Shown here one piece after another: positions 8,166 to 16,979 of a DNA stretch of 64,000 bases. The position numbers and the translations under genes are program-made. The notes below the pieces were generated by a model. It saw nothing but the letters and a program-made list of their open reading frames with translations. It made no database searches and had not been told where the DNA came from. The stretch comes from Castellaniella sp034675905 (lineage in GTDB: Bacteria; Pseudomonadota; Gammaproteobacteria; Burkholderiales; Burkholderiaceae_B), in contig NZ_JAUCCV010000010.1 of NCBI RefSeq assembly GCF_034675905.1, forward strand, positions 558,001 to 622,000. Reading direction: 5' to 3'. How positions within the stretch are numbered: the first letter of the stretch is position 1; every line of letters begins with the position of its first letter.

Positions 8166-9689
8166 ATGACCCAGCTTTCAGAATTTCGCAGCATCCAGGC
8201 GCTGAGCGACGCCCTGCGCGCCCGACGCATCAGCGCCACAGAATTGGCGACAGACGCCCTGCAGGCCGCCCGCGCCCATACCGATCCGAACGTCTTCCTG
8301 CATATCGACGACGCGCTGACCTTGACGCAGGCCCAGGCAGCCGATCAAGCTCTGGCCAGCGGTCAGGCAGGTCCCCTGACCGGCATTCCCATCGCGCATA
8401 AAGACCTGTTCGTCACGCGCGGCTGGCGCACCACGGCGGCCAGCCGCATGCTGGCCGACTACGTCAGCCCCTTCGACGCCACGGTCGTGGACCATCTGCG
8501 CCAGGCCGGCGCCGTCTCGCTGGGCAAGCTCAGTTGCGACGAATTCGCCATGGGTTCGGGCAATGAAAATTCGGCCTTCGGGCCGGTGCGCAACCCCTGG
8601 GACGCGGAGCGCATCCCAGGCGGGTCGTCGGGCGGCTCCGCCGCCGCCGTGGCGGCAGGCCTGGTGCTGGGCGCCACCGGCACCGACACCGGCGGCTCGG
8701 TGCGCCAGCCCGCCGCCTACTGCGGCGTCAGCGGCATCAAGCCCACCTACGGCACGGTGTCGCGCTACGGCATCATCGCCTACGCGTCCAGCCTGGACCA
8801 GGCCGGCCCCTTGGCCCGCAGCGCCCAGGACCTGGTGCCGCTGCTCGACACCATGAGCGGCTTCGACCCCCAGGATTCCACCAGTCTGGAATCCTGCGAC
8901 GGGCAGGCCAACGCCGCGGGCCGCGTCCAGGCCGCCTTCGACACCGCCCAGTCTGCCTTCCAGGCCAACGGCAAGCAGCCCCTCCAGGGTCTGCGCATCG
9001 GCGTGCCGCGTGAATTCTTCAACGAAGGCCTGTCCGCCGACGTCGGCGCCGCCATCGAAGCGGCGCTGCAGGTCTTCGAATCCCTGGGCGCGGTCCGGGT
9101 GGATATTTCCCTGCCCCGCACCCGGCTGGCGATCCCGGCCTACTACGTGATCGCCCCGGCGGAAGCCTCCAGCAACCTGTCGCGCTACGACGGCGTACGC
9201 TACGGCCACCGCGCCGCCAGCTACACCGACCTGGCCGACATGACCAGCCGCTCACGATCCGAAGGCTTCGGCGACGAAGTGCGCCGCCGCATCCTGGTTG
9301 GCGCCTATGTGCTGTCGCACGGCTATTACGACGCCTATTACCTGCAGGCTCAGCGCGTGCGGCGCATGATCGCCGATGACTTCCAGCAGGCGCTGTCCCA
9401 GGACTGCGACGTCATCATGGGCCCCGTCACACCCAACGTCGCGCGCCGTATCGGCGACAACCGCCAGGACCCCATCGCCGACTGGCTGGGCGACATCTAT
9501 ACCCTGGGCGTCAGCCTGGCCGGCCTGCCCGGCATGTCCATCCCCTGCGGCTTTGGCGGGGACTCGGGCCGCCTGCCCATCGGGCTGCAGGTCATCGGCC
9601 GCTATTTCGACGAAGGCCGCCTGCTGGCCCTGGCCGACCGCTACCAGCAAGCCACCGACTGGCACCAACGCACACCGGAACACGCATAA
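8166..9689 (+). CDS. gatA: Asp-tRNA(Asn)/Glu-tRNA(Gln) amidotransferase subunit A
   Basis: GatA is the glutaminase/amidase subunit that frees ammonia for transamidation. With the ATG at 8166 the protein is 507 residues. The amidase-signature catalytic triad is present: Lys79 (IAHKDLF), Ser154 in PGGSSGGSAAAVAAG and Ser178 in TDTGGSVRQPAAYCG, the same numbering as in S. aureus GatA. The frame extends upstream of 8166 but that part overlaps gatC out of phase and is not family-like. Its last base overlaps the first base of gatB (TAATG). Confidence 0.96.
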   Translation: MTQLSEFRSIQALSDALRARRISATELATDALQAARAHTDPNVFLHIDDALTLTQAQAADQALASGQAGPLTGIPIAHKDLFVTRGWRTTAASRMLADYVSPFDATVVDHLRQAGAVSLGKLSCDEFAMGSGNENSAFGPVRNPWDAERIPGGSSGGSAAAVAAGLVLGATGTDTGGSVRQPAAYCGVSGIKPTYGTVSRYGIIAYASSLDQAGPLARSAQDLVPLLDTMSGFDPQDSTSLESCDGQANAAGRVQAAFDTAQSAFQANGKQPLQGLRIGVPREFFNEGLSADVGAAIEAALQVFESLGAVRVDISLPRTRLAIPAYYVIAPAEASSNLSRYDGVRYGHRAASYTDLADMTSRSRSEGFGDEVRRRILVGAYVLSHGYYDAYYLQAQRVRRMIADDFQQALSQDCDVIMGPVTPNVARRIGDNRQDPIADWLGDIYTLGVSLAGLPGMSIPCGFGGDSGRLPIGLQVIGRYFDEGRLLALADRYQQATDWHQRTPEHA

Positions 9690-11146
9690 TGGATTGGGAA
9701 ATCGTCATCGGGCTGGAAACGCACGCCCAACTGTCCACACAGTCGAAAATCTTTTCCCGCAGCAGCACGCGCTTTGGCGCCGAGCCCAACACGCAGGCCA
9801 ACGCCGTGGATATGGCGCTGCCGGGCTCCTTGCCCGCCATGAACCGGGGCGCGGTGGAACGCGCCATCCAGTTCGGTCTGGCGATCGGCGCCCAGGTGGC
9901 GCATCGGTCCGTGTTTGCCCGGAAAAACTATTTCTACCCCGACCTGCCTAAAAACTACCAGATCAGCCAATTTGAATTGCCGATCGTGGTTGGCGGCCAG
10001 CTGTCCTTTTTCGTCGGCGAACAAGAACACACGATCAATCTGACCCGCGCCCACCTGGAAGAAGACGCCGGCAAGTCCCTGCACGAGCACTTCACCGGGC
10101 CGCACGGCGAATCCTCCAGCGGCATCGACCTGAACCGCGCCGGTACGCCGTTGCTGGAAATCGTAACCGAGCCGGAAATGCGTTCAGCGGCCGAAGCCGT
10201 CGCCTACGCCCGCACCCTGCACGGCCTGGTGGTCTGGCTGGGCATCTGCGACGGCAATATGCAAGAAGGCTCTTTCCGTTGCGATGCCAACGTGTCGGTG
10301 CGCCCTCGCGGCCAAGTCGCATTCGGCACGCGCTGCGAGATCAAGAACCTGAATTCCTTCCGCTTTCTGGAACGCGCCATTCAATACGAAATTCGCCGCC
10401 AGATCGAGCTGATCGAGGACGGCGGCAAGGTCGTGCAGGAAACCCGCTTGTACGATGCCGACCGGGATGAAACCCGCAGCATGCGCACCAAGGAAGATTC
10501 CGACGACTATCGTTATTTCCCCGACCCGGACCTGCCGCCACTGATCGTGTCATCGGAATGGATCGAGCAGGTCCGCGCCACGCTGCCGGAACTGCCGGCG
10601 GCGAAACGCGCCCGCTTTGAATCGGACATGGGTCTGACAGCCTACGATGCCGCGCAATTGACACTGCACCGCGCCATCGCCGATTACTTCGAAGCGACCG
10701 CTGCCGCCCTGCCCGCCGACCAGGCAAAACAGGCCGCCAACTGGATCTTGGGCGAATTGTCTGCCGCGCTGAACCGCGACAGCCTGGATATGGCTCAGTC
10801 CCCTGTAGCGCCGACGCAATTGGCGGCGCTGATCGCCCGCATCCTGGACGGCACCATTTCCACGAAAATCGCCCGTGATGTGTTTACAGCAATGTGGGCG
10901 GGGGAATCAGGCGGTGATGCGGATGCGATCATCGAAGCCAAGGGCCTGCGCCAGATCAGCGATACGGGCGCCATCGAAGCCATGATCGACCAGGTGCTGG
11001 CGGCCAACCCCGCCATCGTCGAGGAATACCACGCCGGCAAGCAAAAGGCGTTCAATTCCCTGGTGGGTCAGGTGATGAAAGCAGCCAAGGGCAAGGCCAA
11101 TCCGCAGCAGGTGAATACGGTACTGAAGCAGAAGCTGGACGGGTAG
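9689..11146 (+). CDS. gatB: Asp-tRNA(Asn)/Glu-tRNA(Gln) amidotransferase subunit B
   Basis: GatB phosphorylates and amidates the misacylated tRNA, using ammonia passed from GatA. The 485-residue protein has the conserved opening WEIVIGLETHAQLST, the catalytic-core blocks HLEEDAGKSLHE, SGIDLNRAGTPLLEIVTEPE and GSFRCDANVSVRP, and the C-terminal YqeY-like tRNA-binding tail ending PQQVNTVLKQKLDG. Length is normal. It ends 19 bases before the convergent pyrE, and I see no obvious terminator hairpin in that gap. Confidence 0.96.
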   Translation: MDWEIVIGLETHAQLSTQSKIFSRSSTRFGAEPNTQANAVDMALPGSLPAMNRGAVERAIQFGLAIGAQVAHRSVFARKNYFYPDLPKNYQISQFELPIVVGGQLSFFVGEQEHTINLTRAHLEEDAGKSLHEHFTGPHGESSSGIDLNRAGTPLLEIVTEPEMRSAAEAVAYARTLHGLVVWLGICDGNMQEGSFRCDANVSVRPRGQVAFGTRCEIKNLNSFRFLERAIQYEIRRQIELIEDGGKVVQETRLYDADRDETRSMRTKEDSDDYRYFPDPDLPPLIVSSEWIEQVRATLPELPAAKRARFESDMGLTAYDAAQLTLHRAIADYFEATAAALPADQAKQAANWILGELSAALNRDSLDMAQSPVAPTQLAALIARILDGTISTKIARDVFTAMWAGESGGDADAIIEAKGLRQISDTGAIEAMIDQVLAANPAIVEEYHAGKQKAFNSLVGQVMKAAKGKANPQQVNTVLKQKLDG

Positions 11147-11164
11147 TTCTTGCCGCTTAAGAAC

Positions 11165-11833
11165 TCAAATCCCATACCGATCCCGATAGGCCCTCACGGC
11201 CTCCCGGTATTCCGCCAACGCCGCGTCCCCTTCCAGCAACGTCATCACATCCACCAAGGATGCAATGCTGATCACCGGAATCCCGTAGGTCTGTTCCACA
11301 TCCTGCACCGCCGAATGCGCAGACAACGCCCCATCGGCCCCTGCGCGTTCCATCCGGTCCAGCGCGATCAGCACCGCTGCAGGCTGAGCGCCAGCGGCGC
11401 GAATCAGAGCGACGGACTCACGCACTGATGTTCCGGCGGTGATGACATCGTCGATGATCACCACCCGCCCCTGCAAAGGCGCTCCCACCAGCACACCGCC
11501 CTCGCCGTGGTCCTTGGCTTCTTTCCGGTTGAAAGCGAACGGCGCCGAATGTCCCGACACGCCAGGCTGAGCAGCCAGCGCGACGGCGGTGGTCGTCGCC
11601 AGGGGAATGCCCTTGTATGCCGGACCGAACAGCATATCGAACCCCAAACCGGCATCCAGCAGGGCCTGCGCATAGAACTGCCCCAGGCGGCCCACGCTGG
11701 CGCCGTCGTTGAACAGGCCGGCATTGAAGAAATACGGGCTCAAGCGCCCGGACTTGGTTTTGAACTCACCAAAGCGCAAAACCCCCTGTTCCAGGGCGAA
11801 GCGGACGAAGGCTTGGGCGTGCGAACCGGACAT
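11165..11833 (-). CDS. pyrE: Orotate phosphoribosyltransferase
   Basis: PyrE converts orotate and PRPP to OMP in pyrimidine synthesis. Starting at the ATG at 11833 (MSGSHAQAFVRFALEQGVLR) the protein has 222 residues, close to the family norm. An in-frame GTG at 11863 would add 10 residues, and neither start has a strong Shine-Dalgarno. The PRPP-binding motif RVVIIDDVITAGTSVRES is at about residues 123-140, and the FKTKSGRLSPYFFNAGLF block near the N-terminus is typical of the family. It is transcribed towards gatB and divergently from the dioxygenase gene at 11931. Confidence 0.93.
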   Translation of the reverse strand: MSGSHAQAFVRFALEQGVLRFGEFKTKSGRLSPYFFNAGLFNDGASVGRLGQFYAQALLDAGLGFDMLFGPAYKGIPLATTTAVALAAQPGVSGHSAPFAFNRKEAKDHGEGGVLVGAPLQGRVVIIDDVITAGTSVRESVALIRAAGAQPAAVLIALDRMERAGADGALSAHSAVQDVEQTYGIPVISIASLVDVMTLLEGDAALAEYREAVRAYRDRYGI

Positions 11834-11930
11834 GGCGGTGATCTCGTAATCAGGGAAGGCCACATTATCGGATATTTCCGCCTATCATTTAGCCCTTGAG
11901 CCCCCGATACGCAGCACGAAGGAATCCCTC

Positions 11931-12728
11931 ATGCGTCAGCCTGTCTATTTCATCTCCCACGGCGGCGGCCCCTGGCCATGGATGCCGGACCCCGCCAACA
12001 ACTATGCGGCGCTGACGACGGCGCTGCGAGGCATCCCCGCCGCACTGCCGCAGCCACCGCGCGCCATCCTGATGATTTCGGCTCACTGGATCACCCGGGA
12101 CCGCCTGAAAATCACCAGCCACCCGCAACCCGGCATGGTGTATGACTATCACGGCTTTCCCGCCGACACCTACGAACTCCACTATCCGGCGCCCGGCTCG
12201 CCCCGCCTGTCGGCCCGGCTCAAAGACCTGCTATCGGCCAAAAACATCCCCATTTCCGAAGACTCCCGGCGCGGCTACGATCACGGCGCATTCGTCCCTG
12301 CCTACATCATGTATCCCAAGGCGCAAATCCCCATGGTGCAGCTGTCGATCGAGGCCGGCTTCGATCCGTCCTGGCACCATGCGCTGGGCGCCGCCCTGCA
12401 GCCCTTACGAGACGAAAACATCCTGATCGTCGGCAGCGGGCTCAGCTTCCACAATCTGCGCAGCTTCGGCCCGGCAGCGCGGGAGCCCTCTGCGCTGTTT
12501 GACGCATGGCTGCAGGAGGCCCTGGTCGACACGACGCCCGACCAGCGCCAGGATCACCTGCGGCACTGGGACGACGCCCCCGCTGCCCGCATCTGCCACC
12601 CCATGGAAGACCACCTGACGCCGCTGTTCGTGGCCGACGGAGCGGCAGGCAAAGACACCGCCAGCTGTTTTCACCACGAAACCGAATTCTTCGGCGGGCT
12701 GACGATCTCCAGTTTCCGGTTCGGATAA
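11931..12728 (+). CDS. DODA-type class III extradiol ring-cleavage dioxygenase (YgiD-like)
   Basis: This 265-residue protein belongs to the LigB-type class III extradiol dioxygenases of the 4,5-DOPA dioxygenase/YgiD branch. These use Fe(II) or Zn(II) to open catechol-like rings. Visible metal and active-site regions are FISHGGGPWPWM (His10), the ISAHWIT segment, YHGFPADTYELHYPAPG, YDHGAFVPAYIMYP, and ILIVGSGLSFHNL, with HHETEFF near the end. It starts at an ATG after a short leader divergent from pyrE. The physiological substrate cannot be told from sequence. The neighbouring exonuclease III gene, 10 bases downstream, gives no pathway clue. Confidence 0.87.
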   Translation: MRQPVYFISHGGGPWPWMPDPANNYAALTTALRGIPAALPQPPRAILMISAHWITRDRLKITSHPQPGMVYDYHGFPADTYELHYPAPGSPRLSARLKDLLSAKNIPISEDSRRGYDHGAFVPAYIMYPKAQIPMVQLSIEAGFDPSWHHALGAALQPLRDENILIVGSGLSFHNLRSFGPAAREPSALFDAWLQEALVDTTPDQRQDHLRHWDDAPAARICHPMEDHLTPLFVADGAAGKDTASCFHHETEFFGGLTISSFRFG

Positions 12729-12738
12729 AAGGACACCC

Positions 12739-13531
12739 GTGCTACGCATCACCTCACTGAACGTCAACGGCATCCGCTCCGCCCATCGCAAGGGGCTGGC
12801 GGATTGGCTGCAAGCTCAGCACCCCGACATCGTCTGCCTGCAGGAAATCAAGATCCAGGATGCCGATCTGGTGGACGAACTGCGCCATCCGGACGGCTAT
12901 ACGGGGCATTTTCACCATGCAGAAAAAAAAGGGCTACAGCGGCGTCGGACTGTATCTGCGCCAAGCCGCCGACGCTGTCACTATCGGCATGGACTGCCCG
13001 GAATTCGACGCCGAGGGCCGCATCCTGCGGGCCGACTGGCCGGGCCTGAGCGTGATCAGCGCCTATCTGCCATCCGGGTCCAGTGGCGACGAACGGCAAG
13101 CCGCCAAATACCGTTTCCTGGATCACTATGAACGCTGGCTGGACGGCCTGATGCAGGAACACCGGACCAGCGGACGCGAATTCGTGATCTGCGGCGACTG
13201 GAATATCGCTCACCACGAAATCGATTTGAAGAACTGGAAAGGCAATCTGAAGAACAGCGGTTTTCTACCCGAAGAACGCGCCTGGATGACCCAATTGCTC
13301 GATCAGCGCGGCTGGGTGGACGTCTACCGCCGCCTGCACCCGGACACCGAGGGCGAGGCCTACACCTGGTGGAGCAATCGCGGGCAGGCCTGGGCCAAGA
13401 ACGTCGGCTGGCGCATCGATTACCACATTGCCACGCCAGGTATCGCGGCTCTGGCCCAGACAGCCACCGTCTACAAGGATGAACGCTTCAGCGACCACGC
13501 CCCGCTGACCATCGACTATGCCATGCCATGA
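12739..13531 (+). pseudogene. xth: Exonuclease III (Xth family) interrupted by a single-base frameshift
   Basis: The locus encodes an exonuclease III/AP endonuclease in two frames. Codons from 12739 give MLRITSLNVNGIRSAHRKG through CLQEIKIQD and the HFHHAEKKG block, then run out of family similarity. A second frame picks up at the same point with KKGYSGVGLYLRQ and continues through AYLPSGS, VICGDWNIAHHEIDLKNW, NVGWRIDYHIATP and SDHAPLTIDYAMP, ending at 13531. The switch falls in an A8 run (12923-12930) followed by GGG. Removing one A restores gaa aaa aag ggc tac, giving E-K-K-G-Y in a single frame of about 263 codons. The catalytic regions lie downstream of the shift. This could be a real mutation, a slippage-prone tract, or a sequencing error. 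Confidence 0.85.
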
Positions 13532-13542
13532 TGGCGCCCATG

Positions 13543-13569
13543 TTCAAACCGCATGATTCGTCCTATAAT
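13543..13569 (+). promoter_or_regulatory. Candidate sigma-70 promoter for the YjfB-like gene
   Basis: TTCAAA (13543-13548) and a perfect TATAAT (13564-13569) are separated by 15 bases, about 48 bases upstream of the ATG at 13617. The spacing is a little short for sigma-70, so this is a plausible but unproven promoter. Confidence 0.4.
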
Positions 13570-13616
13570 CATCTGAAATTGCAATATTGCAGTCCCGATT
13601 TCCCAGGAGCCCATTC

Positions 13617-13820
13617 ATGACCGATTCCGTTGAAAGCGCTGTTGCCGCCGCTTCCGGCCTGCAAAACTGGGCCATGATGCAAGAAAACCAGAACCTGCTG
13701 CTGCGCAAGGTGCTGGATGGTCAGTCCAATACCATCCTCAGCCTGGTGAATTCCGTGCCGACTGCGCCCCAGCTGGCCAGCAGCGGCGCAGTCGGCACGT
13801 TGCTGCACACGACCGCCTGA
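13617..13820 (+). CDS. Small YjfB-like putative motility-family protein
   Basis: The ATG at 13617 follows an AGGAG ribosome site (TTTCCCAGGAGCCCATTC) at good spacing and gives 67 residues. An in-frame ATG 30 bases upstream lacks such a site. The sequence MTDSVESAVAAASGLQNWAM resembles the short YjfB-type putative motility family (PF14070), in which an N-terminal helix rich in Ala/Ser is followed by a helix ending in LLRKVLDGQ. There is no signal peptide or membrane helix. The gene stands alone between a promoter-like sequence and a strong terminator. No flagellar genes are in the window, so the role is unknown. Confidence 0.55.
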   Translation: MTDSVESAVAAASGLQNWAMMQENQNLLLRKVLDGQSNTILSLVNSVPTAPQLASSGAVGTLLHTTA

Positions 13821-13862
13821 TCTGCACCACATCGATCGCCGTTGCAGACGGCGGCCAATAGC

Positions 13863-13896
13863 AAAACCCCGCATCTCAGGGATGGCGGGGTTTTTT
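13863..13896 (+). terminator. Strong intrinsic terminator (likely bidirectional)
   Basis: A perfect 10-base-pair stem, AAAACCCCGC (13863-13872) with GCGGGGTTTT (13885-13894), with a 12-base loop and a T6 run at 13891-13896. The A4 on the left arm gives a T-run on the other strand, so it can also stop the convergent SBF-like gene at 13906. Confidence 0.9.
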
Positions 13897-13905
13897 CTTG
13901 TCTGA

Positions 13906-14913
13906 TCAGGCAGCGGCCCGGCGCCGATCACGCGCCTGATCGTCCTGGCGCTGATAATTCTGCGCCAGGACTGCGCACACCATCAACTGGATCTGATGGA
14001 AGATCATCAGCGGCAGCAGCACCGGCCCGATCGCACTGGCGCTGAACAGCACGCCGGCCATGGGGACGCCCGTCGCCATGCTCTTCTTCGACCCACAAAA
14101 GACGATGGTGATTTCATCGGCCCGATTGAAACCCAGTTTGCGGGTGGACCAAGTGTTGAGCACCAGCACGATGGCCAGCAGCAGACAGCAGCAGACCACC
14201 AGCAGCACCAGGGACTGCAGGGCCACCTGATGCCAGAGCCCGGCCACCACGGATTCGCTGAATGCCGTGTACACCACCAGCAGGATGGAGCTTTGATCTA
14301 CGCTGGTGACCAATTTGCGATGGCGATCCATCCAGCGCCCGATCACGGGGCGCATCAGATGACCGGCGACAAACGGCAGAAAAATCTGCTGCCCGATACG
14401 CAGGATGGACTGCAGCAGGGAACTGCTGTCCAACGCCGAAGTATCCGTCTGCAGCAAGAACTGCAGCAGCAAGGGCGTGATGACGATGCCGACGATGCTG
14501 GATGCCGAGGCGGCGCACACAGCAGCCGGCACATTCCCCCGCGCAATCGAAGTAAAGGCGATCGCCGATTGCACCGTGCCCGGCAACACGCACAGATACA
14601 GCATCCCGACATACAGGGGCTCACCCAATAGCGGGATCAGCACAGGCCGCAGCGCCCAGCCCAGAATCGGGAAAATGACGAAGGTCCAGACGAAGATCAC
14701 ACCATGCAAGCGCCAGTGCGTCGCACCAGCCAGGATGGCCTCACGGGACAGCTTCGCCCCATGCAGGAAAAACAGCAGCGCAATGGCTGCTGCTGTCAGC
14801 CACTCGAAAAAAACCGCCCCCTGGCCATGCGCTGGCAACAAGGTGGCCGCCAGGACAACGGCGATCAGAATCAGAGTGAAGCGGTCAAACAACAAGCGTA
14901 GTTTCGATACCAT
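13906..14913 (-). CDS. SBF-like bile acid:sodium symporter family protein (YfeH type)
   Basis: This 335-residue polytopic membrane protein belongs to the SBF-like branch (PF13593) of the bile acid:sodium symporter superfamily, represented by E. coli YfeH. About ten hydrophobic segments are visible. Family-typical blocks are ALLFFLHGAKLSREAILAG, FVIFPILGWALRP, LCVLPGTVQSAIAFT and VFCGSKKSMATGVPMA, with the GSKKS loop especially characteristic. The transported substrate is not known for this branch. The gene is monocistronic by position: a terminator separates it from the convergent small gene, and 159 bases lie between it and ampG. Confidence 0.85.
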   Translation of the reverse strand: MVSKLRLLFDRFTLILIAVVLAATLLPAHGQGAVFFEWLTAAAIALLFFLHGAKLSREAILAGATHWRLHGVIFVWTFVIFPILGWALRPVLIPLLGEPLYVGMLYLCVLPGTVQSAIAFTSIARGNVPAAVCAASASSIVGIVITPLLLQFLLQTDTSALDSSSLLQSILRIGQQIFLPFVAGHLMRPVIGRWMDRHRKLVTSVDQSSILLVVYTAFSESVVAGLWHQVALQSLVLLVVCCCLLLAIVLVLNTWSTRKLGFNRADEITIVFCGSKKSMATGVPMAGVLFSASAIGPVLLPLMIFHQIQLMVCAVLAQNYQRQDDQARDRRRAAA

Positions 14914-15072
14914 GAAAATGCGTGCCTCGATGGCCCGATACGATGGGGTAACCAGAATAAACGAGTCAACTGATCAGGTTTGGCGACAAACAACGGAAAA
15001 TTGTTTGCGAACAGACATCAAAACATATCGCCACACCTGCCATGCCCAACTGTTGCCTGGGCCGCCGAGCCC

Positions 15073-16320
15073 TCAAGCGGCCAGATCTGCATCCAGACGC
15101 CCGACCAGGCCGCGCATCCACCACAACAAGATCAGCCCGGGCACGGCGATGAACACGGTCATGACGAAAAACGACGGCCAGCCCAGATGTTCGACGAATA
15201 CCGGCGTCAACGGCCCGGCCAGATAGGTCCGGCCGACGGCCGACAGCGCCGACAGCAGGGCGAACTGCGTCGCGGAAAACCGCTGCTGGCACAGCGCCAT
15301 CAGCAAAGCCACAAAAGCCGCCGTCCCCAGGCCGCCGCACAGGTTTTCCACGGCCACCACCACCGCCATGGAATACAGATGCGGCGGGGTCACCGCCAGC
15401 ATCCAGTAGCCCAGATTGGAGACCGCCTGCAGCAAACCGAAAGCCAGCAAGGCGCGATACAACCCCAGACGCGTCATCAGGCCGCCGCCCGCCAGGGCGC
15501 CGATGATGGTGGCGACCAGGCCAAAGACCTTGTTCACCATGCCGACTTCGGTGACATCGAACCCGGCGCCGCGGATCAGAAACGTCGTGGACAAGGCGCC
15601 CGCAAAAGCATCCCCCAGCTTGTAGAGCACAATCAGCAGCAGAATCATCCACGCGCCCGGCCGGCTGAAGAATTCCCGCAAAGGGGCGATGACGGCCTGC
15701 TGCAGATCACGCGGCGGCTGAGTCACCCTTTCCGGTTCGGGCGCCCACAAGGTCGCCAGGGACGACACCGCCATCAACGCCCCCATCAGCATATAGGTGC
15801 GCCCCCAGCCCAGCCACTGATCCGCCATGATCAGGGCCAGGCCGCCCGACACGACCATGGCCAGGCGATAGCCCATGACCTTCAGCGCAGCGCCTGCCGC
15901 CCGTTCTTCGTGGCGCAGCACGTCCGTGCTATAGGCATCAAAAGCGATATCCTGTGTAGCGGACAAAAACGCCACCCACACCGCCAGCAACGCCAGCGTC
16001 TGCAGCTGAGAGCCCGGATTAAAGAAGCCCATGGCAGCAATGGAAGCCGCCAGCAGCCACTGCATCAGAAACACCCAGCCGCGCCGCCTGCCCAGCCAGG
16101 GAGGCGCGTAGCGATCCACCAGCGGCGCCCACAGAAATTTCAAGGTATACGCGGTTCCGGCCAGGGTCAGGAACCCGATGCTTTGCAGGGAAACCTGCTC
16201 TATCGTGGCCCAGGCCTGCAGCGTGCCGGACGTCAGGGCCAGCGGCAGGCCGCTGGCAAAACCCAGCACCAGCAAAGGAGCGACACGCCGGCGTCCATAG
16301 ACGCGCCAGCCGTCCGTCAT
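15073..16320 (-). CDS. ampG: AmpG-family muropeptide MFS transporter
   Basis: AmpG imports anhydro-muropeptides from the periplasm for cell-wall recycling and, in some species, for beta-lactamase induction. I place the start at the ATG at 16320 (MTDGWRVYGRRRVAPLL), which overlaps the metW stop by 4 bases and gives 415 residues. The open frame further upstream lies inside metW. Family features include LGFASGLPLALTSGTLQAW, YTLKFLWAPLVDRY, SATQDIAFDAYSTDVL and repeated MFS helices. The length is shorter than E. coli AmpG but usual for betaproteobacterial homologues. It probably shares the metX-metW transcript, although its function is unrelated. Confidence 0.88.
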   Translation of the reverse strand: MTDGWRVYGRRRVAPLLVLGFASGLPLALTSGTLQAWATIEQVSLQSIGFLTLAGTAYTLKFLWAPLVDRYAPPWLGRRRGWVFLMQWLLAASIAAMGFFNPGSQLQTLALLAVWVAFLSATQDIAFDAYSTDVLRHEERAAGAALKVMGYRLAMVVSGGLALIMADQWLGWGRTYMLMGALMAVSSLATLWAPEPERVTQPPRDLQQAVIAPLREFFSRPGAWMILLLIVLYKLGDAFAGALSTTFLIRGAGFDVTEVGMVNKVFGLVATIIGALAGGGLMTRLGLYRALLAFGLLQAVSNLGYWMLAVTPPHLYSMAVVVAVENLCGGLGTAAFVALLMALCQQRFSATQFALLSALSAVGRTYLAGPLTPVFVEHLGWPSFFVMTVFIAVPGLILLWWMRGLVGRLDADLAA

Positions 16321-16979
16321 CCCTGCCTGCCCATAGGCGACTCGAACCGATAGACCGCCAGCGTGCTGCGCCAACTGCGCAGCCAGTGAATTTCCGTTTC
16401 GCCTCGGAAGGTGGCCAGATGCGTGATGCGCAGGCCCAATTGGGCAGCCAGCAGCTGGAAATCCCGCAGCGTGCATAAATGGATGTTGGGCGTGTCGTAC
16501 CACTGGTACGGCATCTGGTCATTGACCGGCATGCGCCCGCGCAAAATCGACCAGCCGTGCGGCCAGTAACCGAAATTGGGAAAGGAGACGATGCCGTAGC
16601 GCGCGACCCGCGCCATTTCATGCAGGATATGTTCCGTATGATGCATGGACTGCAGCGTCTGGGACAACACCACGGTATCGAACTGTTGATCGTCGAACAG
16701 GGCCAGGCCTTCTTCCAGGTTCTGCTGGATCACCCGGACACCGCGCTGCACGGCGGCAATCACCCGCTCATCATCCAGTTCCACCCCAGCCCCCTGGACC
16801 TGCCGGGTACGCTGCAGGTACGACAGCAGATGACCATCCGCGCACCCCAGATCCAGCACCCGGCTGCCCGGCTCGATCCACTGAGCGATGCGCAGCAAGT
16901 CAATACGAGGCGTCTCGTCGGTCTGAAGCGGCGCCGTCAGGCTGCCAGGGTTTTGCGCATCGGCCACCCGCTGATTCAT
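16317..16979 (-). CDS. metW: Methionine biosynthesis protein MetW
   Basis: MetW is a methyltransferase-fold protein encoded with metX in many proteobacteria and needed for full MetX activity. The 220-residue product has the SAM-binding-like motif VLDLGCADGHLLSYL and the MetW-specific blocks FDTVVLSQTLQSMHHTEHILHEM, here split by my 20-residue limit as FDTVVLSQTLQSMHHTE, and SFPNFGYWPHGWSILRGRMP. It overlaps metX by 4 bases upstream and ampG by 4 bases downstream, indicating translational coupling in metX-metW-ampG. Confidence 0.94.
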   Translation of the reverse strand: MNQRVADAQNPGSLTAPLQTDETPRIDLLRIAQWIEPGSRVLDLGCADGHLLSYLQRTRQVQGAGVELDDERVIAAVQRGVRVIQQNLEEGLALFDDQQFDTVVLSQTLQSMHHTEHILHEMARVARYGIVSFPNFGYWPHGWSILRGRMPVNDQMPYQWYDTPNIHLCTLRDFQLLAAQLGLRITHLATFRGETEIHWLRSWRSTLAVYRFESPMGRQG

